Below are positions 1 to 11,198 of a stretch of DNA of 64,000 bases, piece by piece (position 1 is the first letter of the stretch; each line of letters opens with the position of its first letter). The notes beneath the pieces were generated by a model, which saw nothing but the letters and a program-made list of their open reading frames with translations, did not search any database and was not told the DNA's origin. The stretch covers positions 4,499,434 to 4,563,433 of the forward strand of contig QXEO01000236.1 in NCBI GenBank assembly GCA_007115705.1. Direction: 5' to 3'. The stretch comes from Dactylis glomerata (taxonomy: Eukaryota; Streptophyta; Magnoliopsida; Poales; Poaceae). The translations under genes were made by a program, and so were the position numbers.

Positions 1-1150
1 TTTTGGGTATCGAGGGCAAAAAAATAGCTCCAACAACTTTCCAATCTATAGGCCCATACCCATAATTTTTAGGTAAGAACCCATACTTTAATGTTGAATT
101 GATGACATATGTGGGTAAGCCTAGGGCAATGACCCTATTTTTGGGTCATCTGCAATGTTAGAAAATGCAAGCGGTAACCCAACCGCCGGGCAAATGAACA
201 GCTCATTCTTTCCCTTCTACTCTCTCTCTCTCTCTCTCTCTTCGCTACAGTAGTCCACAGGCACCAGAGTAGTTTAGGCAACCGTAGTTAGGGTTGTGCG
301 GCGCTGGCGTCGCGCTTTGGGCGTCTTGCTTGGAGAAGGTCTCAGATCGCTGGCCGGAGGAGGACCTGGTCGTCTGAGCGCTCTGGTGGTCGGAGCCAAA
401 GGGGATGGGCAGATCTACCACCAGCATCTCCCAATAAAGGGCCTAGGACCCAGCTTCTGTGAGGGAGGTGAAGCTCTGGTGTCTTCCTCGGCCGGTCGTG
501 GTGCCGAGGGAGGAAGGTGCAAGGCGGATGGCACAACTGCTTCTTCTTCCCGACCAGCCATGGAGGTGAGGGGGCTGCGAAGCTTCGCGCCGTCTTCCTC
601 ATATGGAGGCCGGGGCGTGTACTTCTGGCGCTAGCCTCTTCTTCCTCATCGTCTCGTGTTGGCTCCATGATGGAGGCAGTGGCAGCTGCGGAGGTTCGAG
701 CGGCGTCTGGTGCGTGTTCAAGGGAGCTTCCCTCCGGCGCCTGCGACAGCATGTTCCGTCCCCCGTCCGGACCTCAAGGGTGTAGGGCACCCGCTCCAAA
801 TGCTTTAATCTGATGTGCAAGCGTCTCTCTCGCCGCTCCGCCCCAAGTGGCTTGGTTCCTCCGCGGTGGTGTGGTGGCTAGTGCGCGGGCGACTTCATCG
901 GAATCTTGTCGAAGAGCTCAAGGACTTGATCACGTTCTTGTACGCTTCTGAGGTTTAAAAAACACCTCCAGCCAGAGGTTGCGTTGGAGTGTGTGGTGGT
1001 GTGGTGTGTGTAGCCGATGCAAGGATCCGATTGTTTTTTATTTTTCTGTTTAGGGTCCTAGGCGGTTGATGTGGTTGCAGAAAACATTCGAATGTCAGAT
1101 TGTAAACTCCTTATTTGCTTCAAAATACATATTTTTTAATTTTCGAAGAA
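1..1150. other. Unassigned intergenic sequence, left edge
   Basis: No gene is supported here. Positions 1-210 are AT-rich and repeat-like. About 280-830 is markedly GC-rich and open in several frames, but none of those frames has a recognisable domain, and overlapping open frames on both strands are expected from composition alone. A transposon-captured fragment or an old promoter/CpG region are both possible. The segment is cut by the window edge. Confidence 0.4.
220..241. repeat. (CT)n microsatellite
   Basis: An uninterrupted CT dinucleotide run of about 11 units, read directly from the sequence, at the junction between AT-rich DNA and a GC-rich block. Pyrimidine runs of this kind are common in plant promoters and 5' leaders, but no gene start can be tied to it. 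Confidence 0.9.
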
Positions 1151-1516
1151 TATGGGATTAGCAGAAGTGAAAAGCACGCTAAAAATCATTAAAAGAATCC
1201 ACAATATACGCCACGTCAACAAAGAGCAAAGCCGCAGGTGCCACCACCTCATCGCTTCCAGCCACCAGCTAGACGACTCACCCGATGTCTCCATCGATCC
1301 GGCGCACCCAGCTAAGCCGGCCCCACCCGTCATTGACCTGGTAGGCCACCCATATCCCGCCGCTAAACCTGAATATTATTCCGTACACGCAAGCTTGGCG
1401 AAGCCGCCCCATTTTACTCCAACAACTCTCCTCACTCCAAGTTTGTTTAAGCTAAAGCTTTCCCCTGTTTCTGTTCAGCTCCTCCTCCCCTCACCGAACA
1501 CCAGCTGCTCGCCGAA

Positions 1517-3448
1517 ATGCCGGCCCGGAGGCTCCTCCGGATCCTCCCGCTGCTCCTGGCGCTGCTGCTCGCCGGCTCGCCGGACTGCGCCGTCGGAGCG
1601 GGCGGCAACGGTACGTGCCCGCTGGACCTGAGCTACGTGCCGTCCTTCCCGTGGGACCCGACGCCGTGCGCGGGGAGCGCGCCCAACATCACGGCGTGCC
1701 GCCAGACGCTGCTCTCCCTGCTCGGCATCGGCCTGGCGGGCCGGCTCCGCGCCACGGGCCAGTTCCGCCTCCCCTCCGCGGCCGCCTCCGCCGCGTGCCT
1801 CGCGGACCTGGCGGACGGGATCGCGTCGCCGCCGGCCTCCCTCCCGGCCGCCTCCTCCCTCGTGCGGTCGTGCTTCCCGTCCCCGGACGCCTTCGTCTCC
1901 TCCCCGTCCTTCTGCGCCGGGGTCACCACCGCCGCGGGGTACCGGGCCGTCGTCGGGAACGCCTCCGTGGCCGACCTGGACGCCGCCTGCGGGCCCGAGC
2001 TCGCGTCCCTCCCCGTCTGCTACCGCTGCCTCACCGCCGGCATCGTCGCCACCTCCCGCCTCATCGCCGCCGAAACCAACGCCACCGCCGAGTCGCAGCG
2101 CAACTGCTTCTACCTCACCGTCATGTACGCCGCCGGCATCTCCAGCGCCGAGGGCCCCACCTCCCTCTCCACCGCCAACTGCACCCTCGGTCTCGGCCTA
2201 TCCACCCCTCCCTCCAAACCTCCCAAATCAAACCACGCCGCCATCTACGCCACCACCATCCCAATCGCCTTCATCCTGCTCCTATCAGCTCTCGCATTCT
2301 TCCTCTGGAGGAAAAGAAGACACGCCAAGAACAACACCCGACACCTCAACAACATCCCCGAGGAGGAGGGTTCCGGCGAGCGGCGGCCGCACCTGCGGCC
2401 CAACACCGGCTCCATCCTGTTCAGCATTGCCGAGCTGTCCAAGGGGACGGACGGCTTCGCGGACAAGAACCTCATCGGGCGCGGCGGGTTCGGAGTCGTC
2501 TACCGCGGCGTGCTCGCCGATGGCTCTGCCGTTGCTGTCAAGAAGATGCTCAACCCGGAAATGGACGGCGGGGACGAGGAGTTCACCAACGAGGTGGAGA
2601 TCATCAGCAACCTCCGGCACCGGAACCTGGTGCCGCTGCGTGGCTGCTGCATTGTCGACGATGACATCGACGAAGGGAAGCAGATGTTCCTCGTGTACGA
2701 CTTCATGCCCAACGGGTCGCTCGAGGAGTTCATCTTCCGGGACAAAGCATGCGGCAGCCGGCCTGCATTGACGTGGGCTCAGCGGCGGAGCATAATCATG
2801 GATGTGGCGAAGGGGCTGGAGTATCTGCATTATGGTGTCAAGCCTGCAATCTACCACAGGGACATCAAGGCGACCAACATTTTGCTCGACACTGAAATGC
2901 GCGCGCGCGTGGCAGATTTCGGGCTGGCTAGGAGGACCCGAGAGGGGCAGTCTCACCTCACGACGCGGGTTGCCGGCACTCATGGTTACCTTGCGCCGGA
3001 GTACGCGCTCTACGGGCAGCTGACAGAGAAGAGCGATGTCTATAGCTTTGGTGTTCTGGTGCTTGAGATATTGAGTGCACGGCATGTGCTTGACATGTCG
3101 GCGCAGGCAGGGCCGGTGCTGATCACCGACTGGGCGTGGACGCTCATCAAGGCGGGCCAGTCTAGAGAGGTGCTAGACGAGGCGTTGTCGACGGGTGAGA
3201 GCCCAAGAGGAGAGGTGATGGAGAGGTTTGTTCTCGTCGGAATCCTTTGTGCACATGTGATGGTTGCGCTCCGACCGACCATCACCGAGGCGGTGAAGAT
3301 GCTTGAGGGGGACATGGATATACCGGAGATACCAGACCGACCCCTGCCATATGGGCACAACCTGATGTTCAGCGAAGCAGGGAGCAATTTCAGTGCTTCA
3401 CCAGCTCTCAGTGGGCCATTAATGGATAATGGGGACATGCTTAGGTGA
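1517..3448 (+). CDS. Receptor-like protein kinase with SPARK-type ectodomain
   Basis: Intronless 643-residue plasma-membrane receptor-like serine/threonine kinase. A hydrophobic signal peptide covers residues 1-28. The Cys-rich, N-glycosylation-rich ectodomain (about 29-235, opening CPLDLSYVPSFPWDP) resembles the SPARK domain of the Arabidopsis At1g11050 family. One membrane segment lies at 241-264, followed by a basic stop-transfer stretch. The kinase spans about 315-610: glycine loop GRGGFGVVY at 321-329, ATP-binding Lys in VAVKK near 342, HRD at 447-449 with KATN, DFG at 467-469 and APE at 493-495. All catalytic elements are present, so it should be active. RD-type HRD, GC-rich 5' half and an ATG after an upstream purine-rich leader support this start. 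Ligand and pathway cannot be read from the sequence. The family is confident, the ectodomain name moderately so. Confidence 0.93.
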   Translation: MPARRLLRILPLLLALLLAGSPDCAVGAGGNGTCPLDLSYVPSFPWDPTPCAGSAPNITACRQTLLSLLGIGLAGRLRATGQFRLPSAAASAACLADLADGIASPPASLPAASSLVRSCFPSPDAFVSSPSFCAGVTTAAGYRAVVGNASVADLDAACGPELASLPVCYRCLTAGIVATSRLIAAETNATAESQRNCFYLTVMYAAGISSAEGPTSLSTANCTLGLGLSTPPSKPPKSNHAAIYATTIPIAFILLLSALAFFLWRKRRHAKNNTRHLNNIPEEEGSGERRPHLRPNTGSILFSIAELSKGTDGFADKNLIGRGGFGVVYRGVLADGSAVAVKKMLNPEMDGGDEEFTNEVEIISNLRHRNLVPLRGCCIVDDDIDEGKQMFLVYDFMPNGSLEEFIFRDKACGSRPALTWAQRRSIIMDVAKGLEYLHYGVKPAIYHRDIKATNILLDTEMRARVADFGLARRTREGQSHLTTRVAGTHGYLAPEYALYGQLTEKSDVYSFGVLVLEILSARHVLDMSAQAGPVLITDWAWTLIKAGQSREVLDEALSTGESPRGEVMERFVLVGILCAHVMVALRPTITEAVKMLEGDMDIPEIPDRPLPYGHNLMFSEAGSNFSASPALSGPLMDNGDMLR

Positions 3449-3865
3449 TGTAACACTTGTGTTTCTTCTGGTCAACTAAATTCAGAATTGTTTGTCACGA
3501 CCTCTTGATTATGTTGATTTCTGTATGAGGCATTTAAATGATGGAAATGTCCTCTACATCAAACTTTGTTACTTCTGAATTTTAGCCATCATCACCAACC
3601 CAAATACAAACTGTGCACCATCTGGCAATGAGTATAGGCAGCAATTAAACAAGCATGAGATACCAAGTTCCTCATTATTCAGTCCTAAGACCAGGATGAC
3701 ATGGCCAACAACTCTGCTAGTTAAAGCAATGTGCCAGCTGACATTAAGTTCATCAAGCCAGACATGAAAAGGAAGATACATTAAGGCAAGGAAATGCAAG
3801 CTAGTAGCTGCAACCTGCAGGTAAAGGAGCTTCAGTTCATACAGCCCCCGGCAGGATTAAGTGGC

Positions 3866-5434
3866 CTACTTGTCTTCCTGCAAGTTGGGGTGGCTGGGCT
3901 GCACCCGGAAGGTGAATGGCATATGGGCAGCAAAATCCCTACTCTGCTGGTACCCGAGCTCCATCTCCCTCATGCCGCCGCTCAGCTCGGCTTCCTGCTG
4001 ATGCTAGAAACAGGAGGAAAAATTCAGTATTTTCTCCTCTGCTGGGTTTATCTTCAGGAAAGCAGAAAATTGAATCTATGCAGTGAGTTGTCTCATAACA
4101 GTCTCAGTGAATCATTTTGAATGGCAGAGGTGATTCGGTATGCAGTTAACTAGATATTGAAGACAAGCATGCTGTTTATAAAACATAAAAGCAATTGAAC
4201 TACGTCATGTTGAGTGATTTGGTTGCTGAGTAGACGACTCTGATCAGGTGCCTTCTGTACTGATCAATGATTTAACTGCATTGGCAATACTGTACTAAAA
4301 CCAAGATCATGCCCTTGGAGAATATGATTATTCACTGCTGGCAGGCAGATCTATTGTAGTTGTAGAATGAAGAAAGCAAGGTAGTGCTAAAAGTTTACCA
4401 TCCTCAAAACCAGCAGCCTGTGCTCCTCCTCCAGCAACTTCTCCTGCAATAAATCACAAAGGAGGACCATGATCAGAATTTGCAAAAGAAAATTCTTGTA
4501 CAAGAAACTCCATGGTGTACAGAAATAAAACAAGGCGCAATGACAAATTTAGGACCCATACAGTCTTCCTGTGCATCTTCCAGTGATCCATCTGCAACAG
4601 GTTGACAACACGAATATTAGAACAACAGTTTTGCACAAAGTAAAGTTGCAGCACTTGCAAGCTGCAACAATTGGTGTCCATCAGAGCTCTGAATTCTGAA
4701 ACCCAATAATTACCATCTTCTCCCTCAGGCTGGTCTGGCCGTTCTGGAGCGCCTCCTCGATGGCGATCAGCTCCTTGGGCTGCAGGGAGTTGACATCCTC
4801 GCCTTTCATGTGCCTACACCGTCACCAACCAGCACTGTCGTCTCATAGGAACATTGATGTGCTGCAGGTAAAGATGGAAAGGAAAATAAAGGTCGAAGCT
4901 GGAACACTTGCCTGAGCTCGATCTGCATATTGTCGTTCTCCTTCTTCACCCTGTCGATCTCCGCACTGATGCTCTGACATGATTTCAGGGTTTCCAAATT
5001 CAGATCATTTTTATCCGATTTTTTTTTTGCGGGGAAAAATAAAAATTATAGGTACTGAAATAAGCTGCTGAAGTAGATCAGACAGTTACCTTGTGCTTCT
5101 CATCCCACAGTATCTTCCCGGAGTTGGTCTGGTACTTCTCCAGGATCCTTGGCAGCCTAGAACGAAGGCAAAGTTTGCATCGTCAGTTACGGGGGAAACA
5201 GAGCCCGAAGAAAAGGAGAAACGGGGGTATAGAGGAGATGACTCACGTGGTCTTGGGCGTCCAGAAGTCGTAGAGCTTGCCGGCGCTGGAGAAGATGACG
5301 ACGCCGACCTCGGCGTCGCAGAGCACGCCGATTTCGCGGGCCTTCTTCAGCAACCCGGCCCGGCGCTTGGCGAAGGTCACCTGCCGGTTGGACGAGTTCT
5401 CGATCCTCTTGATCTCGATCTTGCCGCGCCCCAT
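3866..5434 (-). CDS. MADS4-like (PI lineage): B-class MADS-box factor, PISTILLATA/OsMADS4-like
   Basis: Seven coding exons on the minus strand: 5247-5434, 5090-5156, 4912-4973, 4714-4813, 4562-4591, 4399-4443 and 3866-4003. Their sizes (188, 67, 62, 100, 30, 45, 138 bp) are those typical of PI genes and give a 209-residue MIKC protein. The MADS domain opens MGRGKIEIKRIENSSNRQVT. The I and K regions follow, and the C-terminus carries the diagnostic PI motif (MPFTFRVQPSHPNL, then QEDK). HMKGED and KELIAIEEAL match remembered rice OsMADS4 better than OsMADS2. Members of this family pair with AP3/SPW1 to specify lodicules and stamens. Intron 3 begins GC rather than GT (4911-4910); exon length and frame rule out the nearby GT. 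The start is the conserved MGRGK Met. No premature stop was seen. Confidence 0.95.
4814..4911 (-). other. GC-AG intron of the MADS gene
   Basis: On the minus strand the exon ends GAGCTCAG and the intron starts GCAAGT, ending GTAG before GCACATGAAA. The nearest GT (4907-4906) would lengthen exon 3 from the canonical 62 bp to 66 bp and put exon 4 out of frame. CAG/GCAAGT is the usual context of plant GC donors. Confidence 0.8.
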
Positions 5435-5700
5435 CGCGATCTCTCCTCCGAGCACGAAGAAGAAAACCCAAGGCTCGGCTCCTCTTCCTCCCTTCTCTCC
5501 TCTGGACGCTTGGGAGCAGCGAGCCGTGGTGGTGGGGATCTTTATGGTGGCCTGTGGGTGTCAATGCCATGGTTGGGGGAGGATGGGGAGTAAAGGAGGG
5601 TGGCCGCCATGGAGGGAATGGAGGTGAGGGGGCTTTCGAATTGCTTCAGGGATGGATGGCCGGAAAAGGAAACTTGCTCGCGTGCTCTGCTTGGTCCGTT
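5435..5700 (-). promoter_or_regulatory. Probable 5' leader and proximal promoter of the MADS gene
   Basis: This is the stretch immediately upstream of the MADS ATG on the minus strand. A weak TATA-like CCATAAAG lies about 105-115 bp upstream of the ATG (near 5540-5547). I saw no CArG box here. The call rests on position and this single weak motif. Confidence 0.35.
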
Positions 5701-7574
5701 GCAGTTGGATTTTAGCTGACCTGGTTCGCTTGCGTTGGAGGGAAGGAGCACTCGTTTGATCAGTGGACACATCACGTACTCTGTTACTCTTTTTTCTCTT
5801 TTACAGTCTCTCACCTTCCTTTCCTTTTTCTTTTGGTCGATCAACACATATTTTTCTCTCATTGCCACTAATCTAGTACATGCACTCCCTTGCCATACAA
5901 TTCTTTTCAATGTCGTATTGAACCAAAGTGCAATTGTCATTACTTGGAAAGTTAGAAATACAGTTTCCAGTAAGTTGGTGAAGTGTAATTGTCGGATAAT
6001 GCTCAACGGAAGGTAGGGTACATATGAACCAACCTTAAAACCTTATCGGAAATTGTATTTCCAAGTTATGAAAGTTCATGAATGAAATTACGAGGTGGAC
6101 AGTATGTAGGAACTTACCCTAGTAAATTTCCACAAAAAAATATGGTGTGCGAAAATGAGAATGCTCTTATTTTCATATAGGTCACAACTGGTCATAATTT
6201 TGATGGAAATTTACTTGGTGCTTAATTTTGTCCATAATTTACTATGTTCGGGTTTGACATGAATTTGTGAGTGCATCTGGGTATATGACCAGATGTATTG
6301 GAAAAACAACAAAAAAATAAATTGTCTGTGGGAGAGAGAGAGGAGAGTGCATCAATCACTCCGGCCAAGAGATGGTAGTAAATTCTATGGATCTGGGTAA
6401 GCACGAATATGTAGTCCCTTGGATATGGGTTTGGAGGGTGTTTTCTTTCTGAGTATCTTGTGAGCGGGTCAAAGGTTAGGCCAAATTGGCTCCACTTATA
6501 ACCCAGTCGATACATGTTACAGAATGGGTGATAGTGAATCAGAACATGCAATCCCTATTAGACACTTGTTGCGCCCGTTATGGGCGCAACACGTACCCCC
6601 CTCCTACAACTTTCTATGCTATTGTGATTTCTGGGCCGAGCCCATTTATAGCTTTTCGTTTCTACAGATTGCTTCCTCGCCAGAGGTTTGCTCGAGTCGC
6701 AGCCAGTGACGTCGCGGCTGGCTGCTACGGAGAAGGCCAGGTGACATCGCAGCTGGCGATGATAGAGGCGGCGAAGCGAGCAAGAAACCTTAAGGTGGGA
6801 GGGTGCGGGTTCGTCGGTGTTGACTTAGGGTTAGGGTTCAGGCCGTTAGTGCCGGAGAAGAAGGGATGCGGGGAGGGTTCATCGGCGCTAGAAACAGGAG
6901 GGTGGGGGAGGTTAGAGGGAGGCCGAGGTGGCGGTGGACCGGCGATGGGGTGCGGTTTGAGGAGGGCTGGGTGGCGAGGCACAAAGGGAGCGGTGCCATC
7001 CACGGGTGGCGGCGGCAAGTGGGTTGGCCGGCGATGGAGGCGGGGGTGTTGAGGAAGGAGACGAGGGTGCGGTGGAGGTGGGGGTCTTGAGGAAGAAGAC
7101 TATGGGAAGGGGAGGGGGTTGAAGAGGACGCGCGCGTTAGTGCCGTAACTGACACAAAACGTGTCAAATAGGGGGACCCATCAGAACACCCCTACCCATG
7201 ACGAGTTTTACAGTACCTTTAAATTAATGTATGAACCAGATCTAATGGGTAAGATTTAAGCTGAAAGCCCAAATAGGCACAAACATTAGCCCAGCCTAGG
7301 GCTAACCCTGCGATGATGCAAACTAGCAAAAGAAGGTTTCGTGCTAAAAAGATAGCAAATTGAGGGTTTCAAAATGGCAAGTATTTTGCCTTGTTTCAAA
7401 AAAAATATGGCTTTTCACTAAATACTGGGGTGTGGGGTATGGAGGAGCTCTGTCCGTCCAGACCTCCCCGTTGACATCCCTGATCCGACCAAAGGCTCGC
7501 TCCCCATCCAATGGTCCTTCCCAGACCGCTCCAGACGGCCACTCCATACTGTTGCCACCGAAACAGTCCTGAAG
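5701..7574. other. Intergenic DNA, repeat-like, no gene
   Basis: AT-rich to about 6560. A short palindrome of the form TTGCGCCC-GTTAT-GGGCGCAA lies near 6569-6589. From about 6640 to 7110 there is a GC-rich block that stays open in several frames on both strands without any recognisable domain. The palindrome next to a GC-rich core suggests a decayed DNA transposon carrying a host fragment, but I could not pair its ends. Confidence 0.35.
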
Positions 7575-9849
7575 TACGAGCCATTGGATTATACAGCGGG
7601 CCGAAAGCCGCGTCGGTACTTTGGGCCAGTGATTTCCTTCCTTTCGGCTCATCTCACCTTTTCCAAAAGAAGCACCGCACAATAATGTGACTGATGATTC
7701 CCCAAACAAAAAGATATTTCATTTTGCGCGACAGAAGAAAAAGAGGAAGTTAATCTGAGAGTAAACCGCATGGGCGGTCCTAATTCTTTTCGAGAACCTT
7801 CACCTAGGTCCTAGTTCTTTCAAAATGCACATCTAGGTCCTAAATTTTTTGTAAGTGATTCATAAGAGGTCCTAGTTCTTTTAAATTGCACATCTAGATC
7901 CTAAATCTTTTGTAAGTGATTCATGAGAGGTCCTAAATCAATCGCACGCTGTTGACCACTTCCATATTGATAGTGGGTCCCACGAGATATATGGCCACAA
8001 TGCATATTTGTGAATAGGCCCCTAGTTTGTATATCTTCCAAAAATCGGTCCTTGTTCCTCGCCCCATCGCTCTCCAGCGGTGTGGGCCTAAAACACGCAC
8101 CACCGGCCGAAATAGCCACGACGATAGTCATTCTCGCTATCTTACTTGAGCCTTGCCGCTGCTTCGTGGTGGTGCTCAGTTATTGCCGTGCAATGCTAGA
8201 ACAACACCACGCCCAGAAAAGTTTAGTCCGGGCTTAGCAATTGCTAAATATGAATGACCAAGGCAAGATCAGGTGGTGCAACAATGCAATATCCCCGCAA
8301 CTCAACTGAGGCTCCCTCCCACCCGTCGTAGGGATTCCCGCTGACTAGGAGGCCAGCCCGCATACTGAAGCTCTAGATTGGTCTATTGGTCCTGCAAGTA
8401 CACGATGCCAGCCGCACGTCAAGCCTCCGAGAGGAACGACCCTGTCGAGCCATCCGCAGTGGAGGAGGTGGCACACCAAAGCAGGCGGTGGAGCATCAAC
8501 GGTCGAATGCTTCACACACCGGGGAACTGTTGCCGCGAAGGAGCCTCCACAACATGAGCACTATCTAGGCAAACTTTTTGGTCGGGGTGTGGATCCGCCC
8601 GTCAATCGGCGAGCCTACCGGGAAGCCGTAGTGAGTCTGCCCCGCAACGCGGGCCAAGTTGATCTGACATGCTCTCTATGCGACGTCGTCACTGACGACA
8701 TGAACATGTTGGTACAGACCTTCGCCACCATGCCTCTTCTCTTCATCTCTCTTCAGCCCATTAAATCATTAGTTCCTAAGTCATCACTCGGCTATCGACG
8801 CACACATAGGAGACGAAAGTGCTAAGATGGGAACTCTTAGGACTACACCAGGTGGAGAGAGATACATGGACTGTATTTTGGAAGAAATACAACCTCGGGG
8901 TCTATTGCAAATATATAGGGTGTCCAGTATGCTTTATGGGCCCCACTACCAACGTGGCACTGATCAATGCGGGTCAAAATAATTTAGGACCTCACGTGAA
9001 CTATTTAACAAAGATTTAGGACCTCGCGTGAACTACATAGAAAAGATTTAGGACCTAGATATGCATTTTGAAAGAACTAGGACCTAACTGAAGGTATGGA
9101 AAAAAAATTGGGACCTAGATGCGCATTTTGAAAGAACTAGGACCTAACTGAAGGTACGGGAATAGAATTAGGACCGCCCATGCGGCTTACTCTTAATCTG
9201 ATGCTTCAACCGCTACACAAGCCTACAACAACCATCTTGATTCAGTTGGCATAGGGCCCAACTGCATGCTAGAGCATCAACTGTCATGGAAGAAACTGCT
9301 AATAGAATATCCAGAGCAGCACTACTGCAAGACATCACTGAATATTGCACAGCTCTGGCTAAACCACAAGCCAAGACTAGCAAAGTATCATTCGAGCCGA
9401 CTTACATGCAGCTGCGGAAGTACATGGCTGATATAGATGTAGATGGCTACCTGTCGAAGGAGGATTGCTGCAAGGTGTGGAGGCTTCAGTTCAACCTTTG
9501 GCCCTGCCAACGGTATGTGCTTCATTATTTTCCTTCGTCCTCGGGCATCTTAGCGAGCCACCATTTGTTCGGCGTTGTAGCTAGTCTTTCCCTACGATGG
9601 GATCGCTGGCTAGCCCCTTGGAGATCCATGGCATGCATGCCTCCTCATGAGATAAGTTCTACAGACAATGCAGGTTTAGTTCATGTTCAACTAAATATCT
9701 AGTTTCCCTTAGTCCCATGAGAGGAGCAATTTAAATGGATGGAGAGCTGTTATTTTTTATCCACCAACAAGGTTGCAATATCGAAACAATGCCTACAGCG
9801 TGAGCAATTGGGCATTCATGTTTAGTCACCATATCGTAGAAAGAACCCT
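7575..9849. repeat. Copy A of a direct repeat flanking the NLR (interrupted)
   Basis: 7575-7758 and 9202-9849 together match 15929-16798 with many substitutions and small indels. Shared landmarks include the TACGAGCCA start, the GGGCCAGTGATTT segment, AAGAAGCACCG..ACAATAATGTG, CTACACAAGCCTACAACAACC and the CCTTGGAGATCCATGGCATG stretch. Copy A is split by a Mutator-like element; copy B lacks it, which shows the empty site. An open frame at 9286-9702 is partly shared with copy B but is not recognisable. Confidence 0.8.
7759..9192. mobile_element. Mutator-like DNA transposon, non-autonomous
   Basis: A 1434-bp element with near-perfect terminal inverted repeats: the left end GAGTAAACCGCATGGGCGGT is mirrored at the right end with one change in that span. 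The arms extend inward as related direct repeats built on 'CTAGGTCCTAGTTCTTT' (7785-7935 and 9020-9175). It is flanked by the 9-bp duplication TTAATCTGA (7750-7758 and 9193-9201), and the same locus in copy B (about 16137-16146) is empty. A 9-bp duplication plus long inverted repeats starting with G is the Mutator signature. No transposase frame is visible. The GC-richer core (about 8040-8825) could be captured host sequence, as in Pack-MULEs, but I do not recognise it. Confidence 0.9.
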
Positions 9850-11198
9850 AGTAATATGTAATATGATCCAAAATGCACATGATGGAAAACAAACTAGTGA
9901 AGGCCCAAGCCGAGTTCTACAAGGCTATAGTTCATGTTTCATCCATCGATACAACCACAAAGATAGTGTTTGGCCCGGTGAACAACAAACTAAACAAAGT
10001 CTTGCTCGCAATTATCTGACACCAAAAGCACTTTTCTCAAAGGTTCAATAAAACCTTGGTCTCAAAGGAAAAATAAATAATATTACATCCGATAATCCAG
10101 AGTAATCCCACTTACTATATGTGGGCATGTGTGGGCTGATGCGGGAAGCCCTCTGGTAGTCCCACTCGCACACTCACATGCCCACATATGCCCATATATG
10201 ATAACTGGGATTACGCAGGCTTCCCACATAATTCATACTTCTGCTCGCGGCGGCCTCCTTGATGGTGAGGTTGCAAGAGTCGTGCTCACCACCGCCATTG
10301 CCACTGCGGCCGGCCTTGTGGCGACGGTGGAGAGGAGGTTGTTCTCGGCGTGAGTTTAAATAAAAAGACGAGGCGAGGGTGTGTGTACGGCGAGGAGAAG
10401 GAAATCGTTATTATGAAGGCGGCAGTAGGTGGGCATATTAACTCTCCGTTGCCACGTGGGAAAGGCGCGGCGACATCGTTTGTGTCCGCCTAGGGAACCT
10501 TTGTCACCATTAACCCCCCAACTGGCCTCTCCAGGGGTTATAAACTACGATGACCATCGTTGTGTCCCTATCAAGGCTAGCCTACCTAATCATATGTCGC
10601 AACATTTGTACGCACCCCAAGGCCGGCTCGTGTCAACTAAGGCCGGAGTGGGAGTATCGAACATATTATTGGGTCTCTAGGGGTGCCAGCGACGTAAGGG
10701 GTGTCGCTGGGAGCCCATTTTGTGACCGACGCCCCTATAGCCTGGTGTGAGTGAATATCTAAACATGGTCACATGGGTGTTAATTAGTGTTACTCACATG
10801 GTCTTAGGGAGCAGGAGGAATCTCCCTAAATTTGGCACATCAAAAACTAGTATTGCAAAGTCACCGCTTGGTGATTGGTGGTGTGGTGTCATTAAACGAT
10901 CCAAGAGACAGCTGAGGCCATTTTTCTCCCGTCTCAAGGTTGCATCTGAGCTTTGCAAGGCTAACACTATTTGCTGCTAAAACCAGCTTGACACATGGGA
11001 CCCTGCTGTCCAATAGGCCTACAGGGCAATCATTCTTTCCACATGATCGATCAGTCATATCCGGTTTGATTATTGGTCGCGCCTAAATTAGTGCACCATC
11101 CATCGTTGATTTTCTAACTCCCCCGCGTAGCGCTTACAACTCTCTTCTAGCCAGAACACAGCCACTACAGCCTGTGTAGAGAGGGTGCCGGACTAGCC
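9850..11198. other. Intergenic DNA upstream of the NLR
   Basis: No gene is supported. A nested inverted repeat lies near 10102-10214: GTAATCCCA..TATGTGGGCATGTG on the left is answered by CACATGCCCACATATG and CTGGGATTAC on the right, so this part may be a small foldback element. A GC-rich block follows at about 10247-10360. The last 150 bases before 11199 are presumably NLR promoter and leader, with no clear TATA box. Confidence 0.4.
10102..10214. repeat. Imperfect inverted repeat / foldback
   Basis: The left arm at 10102-10131 is complementary to pieces at 10175-10190 and 10205-10214. A second short pair (GCGGGAAGCC near 10141 and GGCTTCCC near 10218) is nested around it. The structure is seen directly; its identity as a MITE is inferred from shape only. 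Confidence 0.5.

Noticed and set aside
296..820. Overlapping open frames in the GC-rich block near the left edge
   Set aside because: Frames are open on both strands at once, lack domains and have no splice or start context; composition explains them.
6486..7167. Open frames of up to 188 codons on both strands
   Set aside because: Gly/Arg- or Pro-rich translations typical of GC-rich repeat DNA, with no conserved motif.
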